From Anaerobaca lacustris (GTDB lineage: Bacteria; Planctomycetota; Phycisphaerae; Sedimentisphaerales; Anaerobacaceae), in assembly GCF_030012215.1 (NCBI RefSeq), contig NZ_JASCXX010000001.1, positions 327,704 through 391,703 of the forward strand: a DNA stretch of 64,000 nucleotides. Reading direction: 5' to 3'. Of this stretch, positions 7,691 through 15,982 are shown one piece after another. A model generated the notes under the pieces. That model was not told where the DNA came from. It did no database searches and was given only the letters and a program-made list of their open reading frames with translations. A program made the translations under genes and the position numbers. Each line of letters starts with the position of its first letter. Position 1 is the first letter of the stretch.

Positions 7691-7729
7691 GACTTCTTGA
7701 AGAAGTCGTGTGGGGCGACGTCTTTTTTT
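7691..7729 (+). terminator. Probable pheT terminator
   Basis: GACTTC (7691-7696) pairs with GAAGTC (7702-7707), and a second perfect stem GCGACGT/ACGTCGC (7715-7721/7731-7737) loops out a run of seven T. The T-run follows the first hairpin by about 15 bases, so the exact terminating structure is uncertain. Confidence 0.5.
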
Positions 7730-7817
7730 CACGTCGCGGGCGAGATTTGCCGATAAACACCATACGTGTGTGTTGTCGAATGCGTCCTGAGGCCTTGATG
7801 GATTCGGGGCTATTTCC

Positions 7818-7846
7818 TTGACGACGTCGAACGCATATGGTATAAG
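7818..7846 (+). promoter_or_regulatory. Strong sigma-70 type promoter for a structured RNA
   Basis: TTGACG (7818-7823), exactly 17 bp, TATAAG (7841-7846). The predicted start of transcription is about 7852-7854, at the first bases of a long self-complementary region. Confidence 0.8.
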
Positions 7847-7852
7847 AGAATT

Positions 7853-8085
7853 GCGGGCTGACCCCTGCGGTGTCCGTTGAGAATGCGTGCAGTTGAAAGA
7901 ACCGATACCCGTTCTGAGGGAAATCAGGTCTCGCCGGGTCGGACATGCCTACTCGATAGGACGTTCGAACGCGAGCAACGATTGCCCACCTTGCAGTAAT
8001 GGGTTCTCTTCAAAAGCCATTCTTACGGCACAGGTGGAGGTGAGCTGGCAATAGATAAAAGGCCTGTCTGTGCAGGCCTTTTTTT
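7853..8085 (+). ncRNA. Structured small RNA, 6S RNA candidate
   Basis: Between a consensus promoter and a strong terminator lies a non-coding region whose two ends pair over a long distance. TTGC-GG-G-CT-ACC (from 7851) pairs with the segment ending at 8052. CCGT..AGAATG (7874-7885) pairs with CATTCTTACGG (8018-8028). TTGAAAGAACC (7893-7903) pairs with GGTTCTCTTCAA (8002-8013) with one bulge. The middle folds into small hairpins such as CTGA/TCAG (7914-7927) and CCTA/TAGG (7948-7960). A rod of about 200 nt with internal loops is the architecture of 6S RNA, which binds sigma-70 RNA polymerase, and the 3' half has a CACCTTG..GGGTTC stretch like E. coli 6S. The family assignment is inference. 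A cis-acting leader of glgP, which starts 186 bp after the terminator, is the alternative. Confidence 0.55.
8057..8085 (+). terminator. Rho-independent terminator of the structured RNA
   Basis: GGCCTG (8061-8066) and CAGGCC (8073-8078) form a 6-bp GC stem with a 6-base loop. It is preceded by AAAA and followed by seven T. Confidence 0.9.
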
Positions 8086-8270
8086 ATTTGCTTCGCTTTC
8101 AGCGCCTGGGCGTTCGAGGTTGTCGGACGTTCGAGCGACGAAAGGCCACAACGACCTGGGGGTTTTGGAGTTAAGCCGGCGGATGGATTTGCCGATGAGA
8201 GGGTGACGACCTGCTTGGCCCCTGTGGGGCGCCTTCGTCTCAGGATGTCTTGACTTTGTGAGGAGTAGAA

Positions 8271-10871
8271 ATGCCGAGTGTCCGCAACTTCACCGTTCTG
8301 CCAGCATTGCCGGATTCCCTGCAAGACCTGGATTATGTCGCCAGGAACGTGTTCTGGGCGTGGAATCCTCAGGTCATTGAATTGTTCCGACGGATCGACC
8401 CGACCCTGTGGGTTTCGTGCGGCCACAACCCTGTCAAATTGCTGGGCAGCGTTTCGCAGACGCGCTTGCAGGCACTGGCTCGGAACGACAGTTTCCTGAA
8501 CGAGCTGAAGCAGGCAGCGGACGCACTACGGGCGTACCTGCAATCCTCCACATGGTACGAAAAGGCCTGCCCACAGACGAGCAAGCCGGTCATTGCATAT
8601 TTCAGTGCCGAATTCGGCCTCCATGAATGCCTTCCCATCTACTCCGGCGGCCTGGGAATTCTCGCGGGCGACCACCTCAAGAGCGCCTCTGATCTCGGGA
8701 TCCCGCTGGTCGGCGTCGGGCTGATGTACCAGAAGGGCTACTTCCGCCAGCACCTGAACATCGACGGCTGGCAGCAGGAGTCCTACGTGGAGAACGATGC
8801 GTTCAACATGCCGATCGAACTGGTCCGCAAGGAGAGCGGCCGGCCTCTGACGGTCAGCGTCGAATACCCCGGCCGCAGCGTTCAGGCGCAGATCTGGTGC
8901 GTCAGCGTCGGCCGGATCAAGCTGTATCTTCTCGACAGCAACATCGCGCCCAATTCGTCGGTCGATCGCATGATTACCAGCAACCTTTACGGCGGCGACC
9001 GCGAGCTGCGTATCCGCCAGGAGATTCTGCTGGGCATCGGCGGCCTCAAGGCGCTGCTGGCGATGGGGATCGAGCCGACGGTCTGCCACATGAATGAAGG
9101 GCATGCCGCCTTCATGGCGCTCGAGCGGATTCGCCAACTGCGCAGCGCCAAGAACATGACGTTCGACGAGGCGGTGGAGGCCACGCGGTCGGGCAACGTC
9201 TTCACGGTCCACACGCTGGTCAAGGCCGGACTCGATGAGTTCGGCGTGGAGCTGATGGACAAGTACTTCGGGGGCTACTTCCCACACCTGGGAATCAATC
9301 GCCGGCAGTTCCTGGCTCTGGGTCGGATGCTTCCCGACGACGACAGCGAGCCGTTCAAGATGCCGGTGCTGGCGATCCGGCTGAGCGGCTACGTCAACGG
9401 CGTCAGCAAACTGCACGGGCAGATCTCGCGCGAGATGTGGGGCTCGCTTTGGCCCGGCATCCCGGCAAAGGAAGTCCCGATCATCTCGATCACCAACGGC
9501 ATCCACCTCAAGACGTGGCTGTCGGAGGAGATTGGCGGTCTGTACCAGCGTTATCTGGGCCCCTCGTGGTCCGAAAGCGTTTTCGACAAGTCGGTGTGGA
9601 ACCAGACGGACCAGATCCCCGATGAGGAGTTGTGGAGCGCGCATCAGCGGTGCAAGGACCGCCTGATCGTGTTCGCCCGCAAGCGGTTGATGGCCCAGAT
9701 GCAGCGTCGTGGCCGCTGTCACGGTGAATTGCGGCAGGCCGAGGAGGTCCTCGATCCGAAGGCCCTGACGATCGGGTTTGCCCGGCGCTTCGCCTCCTAC
9801 AAGCGAGGCGACCTGCTTCTGAAGGATGCCAAGCGTCTGGCCCGACTGCTGAACGATCCGGACCGCCCGGTCCAGTTCATCTTCGCCGGCAAGGCCCACC
9901 CCAAGGACACCGGCGGCAAGGAGATCATTCGCCACATCATCCATTTCGCTTCGGAGGAGGCCGTGCGACGCCGCATCGTCTTCCTGGAAGACTATGACAT
10001 GGACGTGGCGCGATTCCTCGTCCGTGGCGTCGATGTCTGGCTGAACAACCCGCGTCGGCCGATGGAGGCCAGCGGTACCAGCGGGATGAAGGCGGCGGTC
10101 AACGGCGTACTGAACATGAGCACGCTGGACGGCTGGTGGCCCGAAGGCTATATCCCCGAAGGCGGCTGGGTCATCGGCGACGGCCAGGACGACCCGAGCC
10201 AGGACTATCAGGACATGGTCGAGGCCCAGGCGATCTACAGCATTCTCGAGAACGAGGTGGTGCCGCTGTACTACACCCGTAGCGCCGACAACCTGCCCCG
10301 CGCCTGGATCGGAAAGATGAAGGCGACGATCAAATGGGTGGCGCCGCGTTTCAACACGCATCGCATGGTGGCCGAGTACATGCGCCGGTTCTACAATCCG
10401 GCGGCGGCACGCTATCGCTACCTGGCGGCCGAGGCGATGACGCGGGCCAAGGCCTTCAGCCGCTGGAAATCGGAGATTCGCGAGGCCTGGTCGCAGTTCG
10501 CCGTCAGGGATGTGACGGTCCACGTCAACGACGGTCCGTCGGACGAGCAGTTGAACCCGCGTCAGCCGCAACTGAAGATCGGCACGGAACTCAACGTCCG
10601 CGCCCTGGTCAAGCTGGGCCACGTTCGCCCGGAGGACGTCTGCGTGGAGCTGTATTCGGGGCCGACGGATTCCTGGGGCAACATCCAGGAAGGCTCGCCG
10701 ACACCGATGAGGCACGAACAGAGGGCCGGGGATGATGGCGAGCATTGGTTCACCGGCATGATGGCGTGTAAGGCGACCGGTCAGCACGGCGTCGCCGTCC
10801 GGGTGCTGCCCAACCATCCCGACCAGGTCAATCCCTACGATCTCGGCCTGATCCTCTGGGAGAAGGGATAG
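8271..10871 (+). CDS. glgP: Alpha-glucan (glycogen) phosphorylase with DUF3417
   Basis: Releases glucose-1-phosphate from glycogen or maltodextrin using pyridoxal phosphate. The 866-aa protein has an N-terminal DUF3417 region (about 10-100), the mark of the archaeal/Thermotoga-type short phosphorylase. The glycosyltransferase-35 core follows, with the PLP-binding lysine in GTSGMKAAVNG (Lys about 606) and the phosphate-binding FARRFASYKR segment. The start at 8271 has GGAG seven bases upstream. The C-terminal 120 residues form an extra beta-rich domain (ELNPRQPQ.. to end), as in other members of this subclass. It faces a convergent PTS IIA gene. No other glycogen genes are in the window. Confidence 0.95.
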   Translation: MPSVRNFTVLPALPDSLQDLDYVARNVFWAWNPQVIELFRRIDPTLWVSCGHNPVKLLGSVSQTRLQALARNDSFLNELKQAADALRAYLQSSTWYEKACPQTSKPVIAYFSAEFGLHECLPIYSGGLGILAGDHLKSASDLGIPLVGVGLMYQKGYFRQHLNIDGWQQESYVENDAFNMPIELVRKESGRPLTVSVEYPGRSVQAQIWCVSVGRIKLYLLDSNIAPNSSVDRMITSNLYGGDRELRIRQEILLGIGGLKALLAMGIEPTVCHMNEGHAAFMALERIRQLRSAKNMTFDEAVEATRSGNVFTVHTLVKAGLDEFGVELMDKYFGGYFPHLGINRRQFLALGRMLPDDDSEPFKMPVLAIRLSGYVNGVSKLHGQISREMWGSLWPGIPAKEVPIISITNGIHLKTWLSEEIGGLYQRYLGPSWSESVFDKSVWNQTDQIPDEELWSAHQRCKDRLIVFARKRLMAQMQRRGRCHGELRQAEEVLDPKALTIGFARRFASYKRGDLLLKDAKRLARLLNDPDRPVQFIFAGKAHPKDTGGKEIIRHIIHFASEEAVRRRIVFLEDYDMDVARFLVRGVDVWLNNPRRPMEASGTSGMKAAVNGVLNMSTLDGWWPEGYIPEGGWVIGDGQDDPSQDYQDMVEAQAIYSILENEVVPLYYTRSADNLPRAWIGKMKATIKWVAPRFNTHRMVAEYMRRFYNPAAARYRYLAAEAMTRAKAFSRWKSEIREAWSQFAVRDVTVHVNDGPSDEQLNPRQPQLKIGTELNVRALVKLGHVRPEDVCVELYSGPTDSWGNIQEGSPTPMRHEQRAGDDGEHWFTGMMACKATGQHGVAVRVLPNHPDQVNPYDLGLILWEKG

Positions 10872-10949
10872 GAGACCTGCGAAGGACGATCTTGGATTTG
10901 CGGTCGGCCCCGGCGCTTCGCGCGTCAGGAGTTGGCAAATCGCGAATCC

Positions 10950-11408
10950 TTACTCGTTCTCCCGTTCGCTCAGCAGCTTGTAGGCGGCCTCGGCCGAGGG
11001 GGCCTGCTCCAGTTCGCTCTTGAAGGCCGCGTCGAGCATCAGCCGGCTGATCCGTGCCAGAGCCTGGATATGGGGGCCGGTCTGATCGAGCGGGCTGATC
11101 AGCAGCATGACGATTGAGACGGGCTTGCCGTCCACACTCTGAAACTCGATCGGCTGTCGGCAAACGCCCAGTGCCATGACCAGGTCCTTCACGACGTTGC
11201 ACTTGCCGTGCGGGATGGCGATCCCCGACCCGATTCCTGTGCTGCGGGTCTTCTCACGGGTAAACACCGCCTCCAGGGCGACGTTCTTGTTCAGAAGCAG
11301 CCCGTTCTCATTCAGAACATCCACCAACTCGCTGATCACGGCCTCTTTGTTCGTGCCCTTCAGCGGCACCCTGACGGAATTCGGTTGCAGTATCTGTGTC
11401 AGAATCAT
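10950..11408 (-). CDS. PTS IIA protein, fructose/nitrogen type
   Basis: A 152-aa EIIA of the fructose/mannitol (PtsN-like) superfamily. The phosphorylated His lies in IAIPHGKC, with the flanking TGIGSG and the C-terminal LLISP..GPHIQALARISRL typical of the family. It receives phosphate from HPr or NPr and usually acts as a regulator when it stands alone, as it does here. The start MILTQILQP at 11408 gives the usual PtsN N-terminus but has no clear ribosome site. A TTG at 11441 with AGGA close upstream is an in-frame alternative that adds 11 residues. It is convergent with glgP. Confidence 0.88.
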   Translation of the reverse strand: MILTQILQPNSVRVPLKGTNKEAVISELVDVLNENGLLLNKNVALEAVFTREKTRSTGIGSGIAIPHGKCNVVKDLVMALGVCRQPIEFQSVDGKPVSIVMLLISPLDQTGPHIQALARISRLMLDAAFKSELEQAPSAEAAYKLLSERENE

Positions 11409-11591
11409 GGCAAACGCGACCAAAGAAGGAAGAATTGGCAATTTGTCCTGGTCAACAAGCGTGGCACTATAGCACGGCCCCCCGATCCTGCCAAGTGCTT
11501 TTGCGAGTCGCCGGCAGTATTTCTGGGGCCCGTCCGCGACGCAAACGCCACGGGAGAAGCCGATCGCGATCGGTCGTTCCGCACTTTGGCC

Positions 11592-11619
11592 TTTACAGGG
11601 CCGTCCGGACTGGTAAAAT
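11592..11619 (+). promoter_or_regulatory. Promoter for cimA
   Basis: TTTACA (11592-11597), 16-bp spacer, TAAAAT (11614-11619). This leaves a leader of about 70 bases before the ATG at 11695. Confidence 0.6.
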
Positions 11620-11694
11620 CACCCGTTCACACAAAATGGACAGAATCACTGCATGGGCCCCGCACAGAGCCCGTGACGATAGCTGGGAGTAGCA

Positions 11695-13257
11695 ATGACG
11701 AAGATCGCGATCTATGACACGACACTGCGGGATGGGATGCAGGCCGAAGGCGTCAGTTTCTCGCTGGCGGACAAACTGGCCATCGCCAGGTGCCTCGACG
11801 GCCTTGGAATCGACTACATCGAGGGTGGCTACGCCGCATCGAACCCGAAGGAGATGCAGTTCTTTCACGAGGTGGCGAGACTCGGCCTGGAGTGTTCCAG
11901 GGTGGCGGCCTTCGGCAGCACGCGACGGGCCGACTGCACCGTTGACGACGATGTCTCGCTCAACTCGATTCTGGCCACCAAGGCGTCCGTTGCCACGATC
12001 GTGGGCAAAACCTGGGACCTCCACGTGACCCTGGTGCTGGGCTGTTCGCTCGAGGAAAACCTGACGATCTGCGCCGAGTCGGTTCGCTATCTCAAACAGA
12101 AGGGTCTTGAGGTCGTCTTCGATGCGGAGCACTTCTTCGACGGCTACCGGGCCAATCCCGAGTACGCGATGAAGGTGCTGGCGGCGGCCGCGGAAGCCGG
12201 TGCCGACGCCCTGGTGCTCTGCGACACCAATGGGGGCTCTCTGCCGCACACGATTCACGAGGTCTCGCAGCAGGTCTGTGAGGCGTTTGGCTCGGTCGTC
12301 GTGGGGATTCACACGCACAACGACACGGATTGCGCCACCGCCAACGCCCTTGCCGCCATCCAGGCGGGCGCCCGGCACGTCCAGGGAACGATCAACGGTC
12401 TGGGCGAACGCTGCGGCAACGCCAGTCTTTGCTCGGTGGTCCCGAACCTGGCGTTCAAGATGGGCCTGGAGCCTCTGAGCCCCGAGAAGATCAAGCTGCT
12501 GACGGAGGCGTCGCGCTTCGTGTTCGAGATCGCCAACCTGCCCCCCGTGATGAGCCTGCCGTATGTGGGCGACAGCGCCTTTGCCCACAAGGCCGGGCTG
12601 CACGTCGATGCCCTGCGAAAGAGCAAGCAGACGTACGAGCACATCGATCCGCAGCTCGTGGGCAACGAGCGGCGCTTCCTGATCTCCGAGTTGAGCGGCA
12701 AGTCGAACATCCTGGCCGAGATGGAGAAGGCCAAGATCGCTCAGGACAAGGTGCTGGCCCGCAAGATTCTCGCCCGCGTTCAGGACCTGGAGAACGAAGG
12801 CTATCAGTTCGAGGCGGCCAACGCCAGCTTCGATCTGCTGGTTCGCAAGATCATGGAGACGTTCAAGCCGTCGTTCGAGCTGATCAAATACCACGTCAAT
12901 GTGGAGAAGCGCAACAGCGGCGATCTCGTCACCGAGGCGACGGTCAAGCTGAAGGTCGGCGACGAGATCGAGCACGTGGTCGGCGAAGGCGACGGCCCGG
13001 TCAACGCGCTGGACGCCGCGTTGCGCAAGTCGCTCGAACGGTTCTATCCCGCACTGAAAGAGGTGCAACTGTTCGATTACAAGGTCCGCGTGGTCAACGC
13101 CAAGGAGGGTACCGCGGCGCGGGTGCGTGTCGTGATCGAGTCGCGCGACAGACAATCGATCTGGGGGACGGTCGGCGTTTCGGAGAACGTGATCGAGGCA
13201 AGCTGGCTGGCGCTGGTGGACAGCGTCGAGTACAAGCTGCAACGGCTGGCCGGGTGA
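11695..13257 (+). CDS. cimA: (R)-citramalate synthase
   Basis: Condenses pyruvate and acetyl-CoA to citramalate, the threonine-independent route to 2-oxobutyrate and isoleucine. The 520-aa protein has the HMGL-like TIM barrel with the YDTTLRDGMQAEG motif (7-19), the metal-binding HTHND (about 205-209) and GTINGLGERCGNA. The C-terminal LeuA allosteric dimer domain runs from about 390 to the end. The CimA subtype (rather than isopropylmalate synthase) is indicated by the opening motif, the GGYAASNPKE segment and the length. The start has GGGAG upstream. The C-terminal domain is normally where isoleucine inhibits the enzyme. Confidence 0.94.
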   Translation: MTKIAIYDTTLRDGMQAEGVSFSLADKLAIARCLDGLGIDYIEGGYAASNPKEMQFFHEVARLGLECSRVAAFGSTRRADCTVDDDVSLNSILATKASVATIVGKTWDLHVTLVLGCSLEENLTICAESVRYLKQKGLEVVFDAEHFFDGYRANPEYAMKVLAAAAEAGADALVLCDTNGGSLPHTIHEVSQQVCEAFGSVVVGIHTHNDTDCATANALAAIQAGARHVQGTINGLGERCGNASLCSVVPNLAFKMGLEPLSPEKIKLLTEASRFVFEIANLPPVMSLPYVGDSAFAHKAGLHVDALRKSKQTYEHIDPQLVGNERRFLISELSGKSNILAEMEKAKIAQDKVLARKILARVQDLENEGYQFEAANASFDLLVRKIMETFKPSFELIKYHVNVEKRNSGDLVTEATVKLKVGDEIEHVVGEGDGPVNALDAALRKSLERFYPALKEVQLFDYKVRVVNAKEGTAARVRVVIESRDRQSIWGTVGVSENVIEASWLALVDSVEYKLQRLAG

Positions 13258-13283
13258 AGTCGGCCGCCATCATGAGAAGCAAT

Positions 13284-13316
13284 CCCGTGCCGGTTCCATT
13301 CGATGACCGGCACGGG
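13284..13316. terminator. Stem-loop between convergent genes
   Basis: CCCGTGCCGGT (13284-13294) and ACCGGCACGGG (13306-13316) are a perfect 11-bp inverted repeat in the 80-bp gap between the ends of cimA and the B12-binding-like gene. There is no T-run on either strand, so it may be a Rho-assisted or RNA-stabilising hairpin serving both genes. Confidence 0.55.
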
Positions 13317-13337
13317 AATCCTGGCGTGGCCGGTGTT

Positions 13338-14066
13338 CTATGCGGTTGCGCCGGCGACCTCCTGTTCGGCGTTCTGCGGCCTGCGTTTGCGGCGGTTGAC
13401 CGTTCTCCGTTCAGGATCGGCCACTTGGGACTCGTCGGCCGCCACCTGTAGTGCTTCGGCGGCTGTCGCGGCGAACCCGTCGGCGCCGATCTCTTCCCAC
13501 AGACCTTCGGCTCGATTGAACAACCCGCCCGAGACCACAATCCGCAGGTCGGGCCACGCATTGACACTCCGGATTCTGTCGATCAGTCGGCGCACATCGG
13601 GGGCCTGTTTCGGTGCGGTGCCGTAGATAAACAGAATGTCCGGGGCATACTCGTTGATGAAGGCGAAGACGTCATCGTTCGTCAGTCCGCCGCCGAGGAA
13701 GCGGACCTCCCATCCGTCGCTCTCGAACAGATCGGCGATGATCTGTGCGCCGAGTTCCTGCAATTCTTCGCGGGCGCAGCAGACGGCTACCTTCTTGTGT
13801 CGGGCGGGCCGGCGGGGCAGCTTGTTCTGCAGTTGGTCCACGATGGTCCTGTTGATCCGCGTCGCCAGATGCTCCTGGACCGAGGTGATCCTGTCGGCTC
13901 GGGAAAGCCGCTCGATCTCGGCCATGACGGGCCAGATCAGATGCAGGTACACGGAATTGGCCGGGATCCCGCTCTGCATGGTTTCCTCCACGACACAGCG
14001 GCAGGCCCCTCGGTCGCCGCGAAGCAGGGGGGCCAGATACCTGGCGAGAATATCTTCCTTAACCAT
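13338..14066 (-). CDS. B12-binding-like regulator, cobalamin ligand missing
   Basis: A 242-aa protein with a helical cap domain (1-85; the B12-binding-2 type seen in CarH and methionine synthase) and a Rossmann B12-binding domain (91-205, VSGG at about 188). The hallmark DxHxxG is replaced by ELQELG (101-106), so the His that ligates cobalt is Gln. Either the domain no longer binds cobalamin or it binds differently. There is no DNA-binding domain; the C-terminal 35 residues are basic (RRTVNRRKRRP) and low-complexity. GAAGGAGAG precedes the ATG. Upstream there is a direct repeat of TTAAT (14101-14119) that could be an operator. A sensory or scaffold role is only inference. Confidence 0.8.
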   Translation of the reverse strand: MVKEDILARYLAPLLRGDRGACRCVVEETMQSGIPANSVYLHLIWPVMAEIERLSRADRITSVQEHLATRINRTIVDQLQNKLPRRPARHKKVAVCCAREELQELGAQIIADLFESDGWEVRFLGGGLTNDDVFAFINEYAPDILFIYGTAPKQAPDVRRLIDRIRSVNAWPDLRIVVSGGLFNRAEGLWEEIGADGFAATAAEALQVAADESQVADPERRTVNRRKRRPQNAEQEVAGATA

Positions 14067-14400
14067 TGTTCTCTCCTTCAGGTCTGTCGAACGACGAATT
14101 GTTAATCTGGGTTAATTGTTTCATGTGGGGTAATATCGACAGGGCCTTGAAAAAAACTTGAGTGAAAATAGGCAGGGTCGGAGTTATGGGGATTTTCTTT
14201 TCTCGCCGCACAGGTTTCGGAAGGAAGCGGGCGTGCGAGCGTGGTCGGTCGCGTCTGTCGTGCGTCCTATAACGACAGGGGATTTCAGGGGTGATACGGA
14301 TTATGGTGCAGGGAATGCCTGAGATGGGGACGCAGCCGAGACCGCAGGCGTGGACAAATCGGGATTGGCCGAGCCGTGGGCGAGGGACGAAGAGAAGAGC

Positions 14401-14580
14401 CTATCGGCGCCATTCGGGCTTACGAACCATCAGGGGCGGCATCTGTTGCGGCGGCCGCTGGCGATTTCCCATCCGGATACAACTGCGCCCGCTCGGATAC
14501 CAGCGGAGGACAAACAGCTTGGTCTTCAGTAAGAACCCGTCTTTTCGCAGCTTGCTGAACATATCTCTCAGGGCATCCAT
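14401..14580 (-). CDS. Possible small protein, 59 aa
   Basis: A short frame on the minus strand, under the usual 60-residue cut-off. It starts MDALRDMFSKLRKDGFLLKT and continues through KLFVLRWYPSG to a Pro- and Arg-rich end (KPEWRR). The composition is that of a basic, partly amphipathic protein, and codon use looks plausible for this genome. No clear Shine-Dalgarno lies before the ATG at 14580, and an in-frame stop lies three codons upstream. An inner ATG at 14562 has GAGAG before it. It sits 60 bp downstream of the hisF terminator on the same strand. It may be a real unassigned gene, but chance is not excluded. Confidence 0.35.
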   Translation of the reverse strand: MDALRDMFSKLRKDGFLLKTKLFVLRWYPSGRSCIRMGNRQRPPQQMPPLMVRKPEWRR

Positions 14581-14642
14581 GACAAATCATTACGCACCAT
14601 CACCCTCCACCTATCGGTCAATCGGTGGAGCGACTTTCGCTC

Positions 14643-14680
14643 AAAAAAGGAAAGAGCGGCCCGCCAAAGGCTGCTCTTTT
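14643..14680 (-). terminator. hisF terminator
   Basis: On the minus strand AAAGAGCAGCC and GGGCCGCTCTTT form a long stem with a short loop (14651-14679). It is followed by CCTTTTTT (14643-14650 on the + strand as aaaaaagg). Confidence 0.85.
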
Positions 14681-14714
14681 GAGGTCGGATCGACGGGGGG
14701 CGATCAGCCATTGG

Positions 14715-15479
<765 letters not shown>

Positions 15480-15540
15480 GCGCGTTCTCCATTTACTCTG
15501 CCGATTCCGGCCACTGCGATCGGTGACTCTGTACGAGGGC

Positions 15541-15569
15541 AGTATAACGAGGACGGGCGGGAAGGTCGA
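15541..15569 (-). promoter_or_regulatory. Promoter for hisF
   Basis: On the minus strand: TCGACC (15564-15569), 17-bp spacer, TATACT (15541-15546). The leader is about 55 bases. Confidence 0.6.
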
Positions 15570-15682
15570 GGCGCGATTCATCCGGCCGCGGTGACATCCC
15601 CGGTTCGGACGATCTTTCGGTCTCGTGCGAACCGGGCGGCGACGGCGTCTGTAGATAGTGCGCTCGGTTGCCGGGAAATCGG

Positions 15683-15712
15683 TTGACAGGGCGAGCATCG
15701 GGGTGCCGTAAT
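15683..15712 (+). promoter_or_regulatory. Promoter for the small Cys/His protein gene
   Basis: TTGACA (15683-15688), 18-bp spacer, CGTAAT (15707-15712). Perfect -35 with a weak -10. Confidence 0.5.
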
Positions 15713-15758
15713 AGGGCACTGGAGAATCGACGCCACAACACATGGAAAGGACCGAATC

Positions 15759-15944
15759 ATGGCCGACGCCGAAATGCCGCATGCCGGACACGACAAGCAC
15801 CTGTGCTACCTCAACAACCTGGGGTTCCAGATCAGCAATCCGAAAGAGTACAAGGACCTCGTCCGGGACGGGCAGTACATGTGCAAGGTCTGTGGTCGCG
15901 TCGCGGCCCACGAGAAAAACCTCTGCAAGCCGGTGAAGTTGTAG
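15759..15944 (+). CDS. Small Cys/His-rich putative zinc-binding protein
   Basis: A 61-aa acidic protein with an [10 protein letters not shown] segment, then [15 protein letters not shown] near the C-terminus (about 42-56). The CxxC plus His/Cys spacing suggests one small zinc knuckle or ribbon. AAAGGA precedes the ATG, and its own promoter lies about 50 bp upstream, so it is probably expressed. It is unlikely to be a fragment, because both ends are well defined. No function is assigned. It precedes the BNR-4 gene on the same strand by 38 bp, which may be coincidental. Confidence 0.75.
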   Translation: MADAEMPHAGHDKHLCYLNNLGFQISNPKEYKDLVRDGQYMCKVCGRVAAHEKNLCKPVKL

Positions 15945-15982
15945 GGATCGGGCCGCACTTCAGACCATAGGCAGGGCGGAGA

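Larger units (their letters stand above)
14067..14714. other. Long gap between hisF and the B12-like gene
   Basis: This stretch holds a possible 59-aa ORF on the minus strand (14401-14580), the hisF terminator (14643-14680), a GGAA-loop hairpin (14202-14239), and a TTAATCTGGGTTAAT direct repeat (14102-14116) upstream of the B12-like gene. The + strand frame at 14291-14725 is Arg- and Pro-rich with no ribosome site and looks like a shadow. Confidence 0.6.

Noticed and set aside
8526..10817. 763-aa minus-strand frame
   Set aside because: Antisense to glgP, which has full family motifs.
14202..14239. Hairpin with a GGAA loop and GGAAGGAAGC, recalling SRP RNA domain IV
   Set aside because: The conserved AGCAG on the 3' side is AGCGGG here, the stem has a bulge, and no matching long outer helix or promoter/terminator was found.
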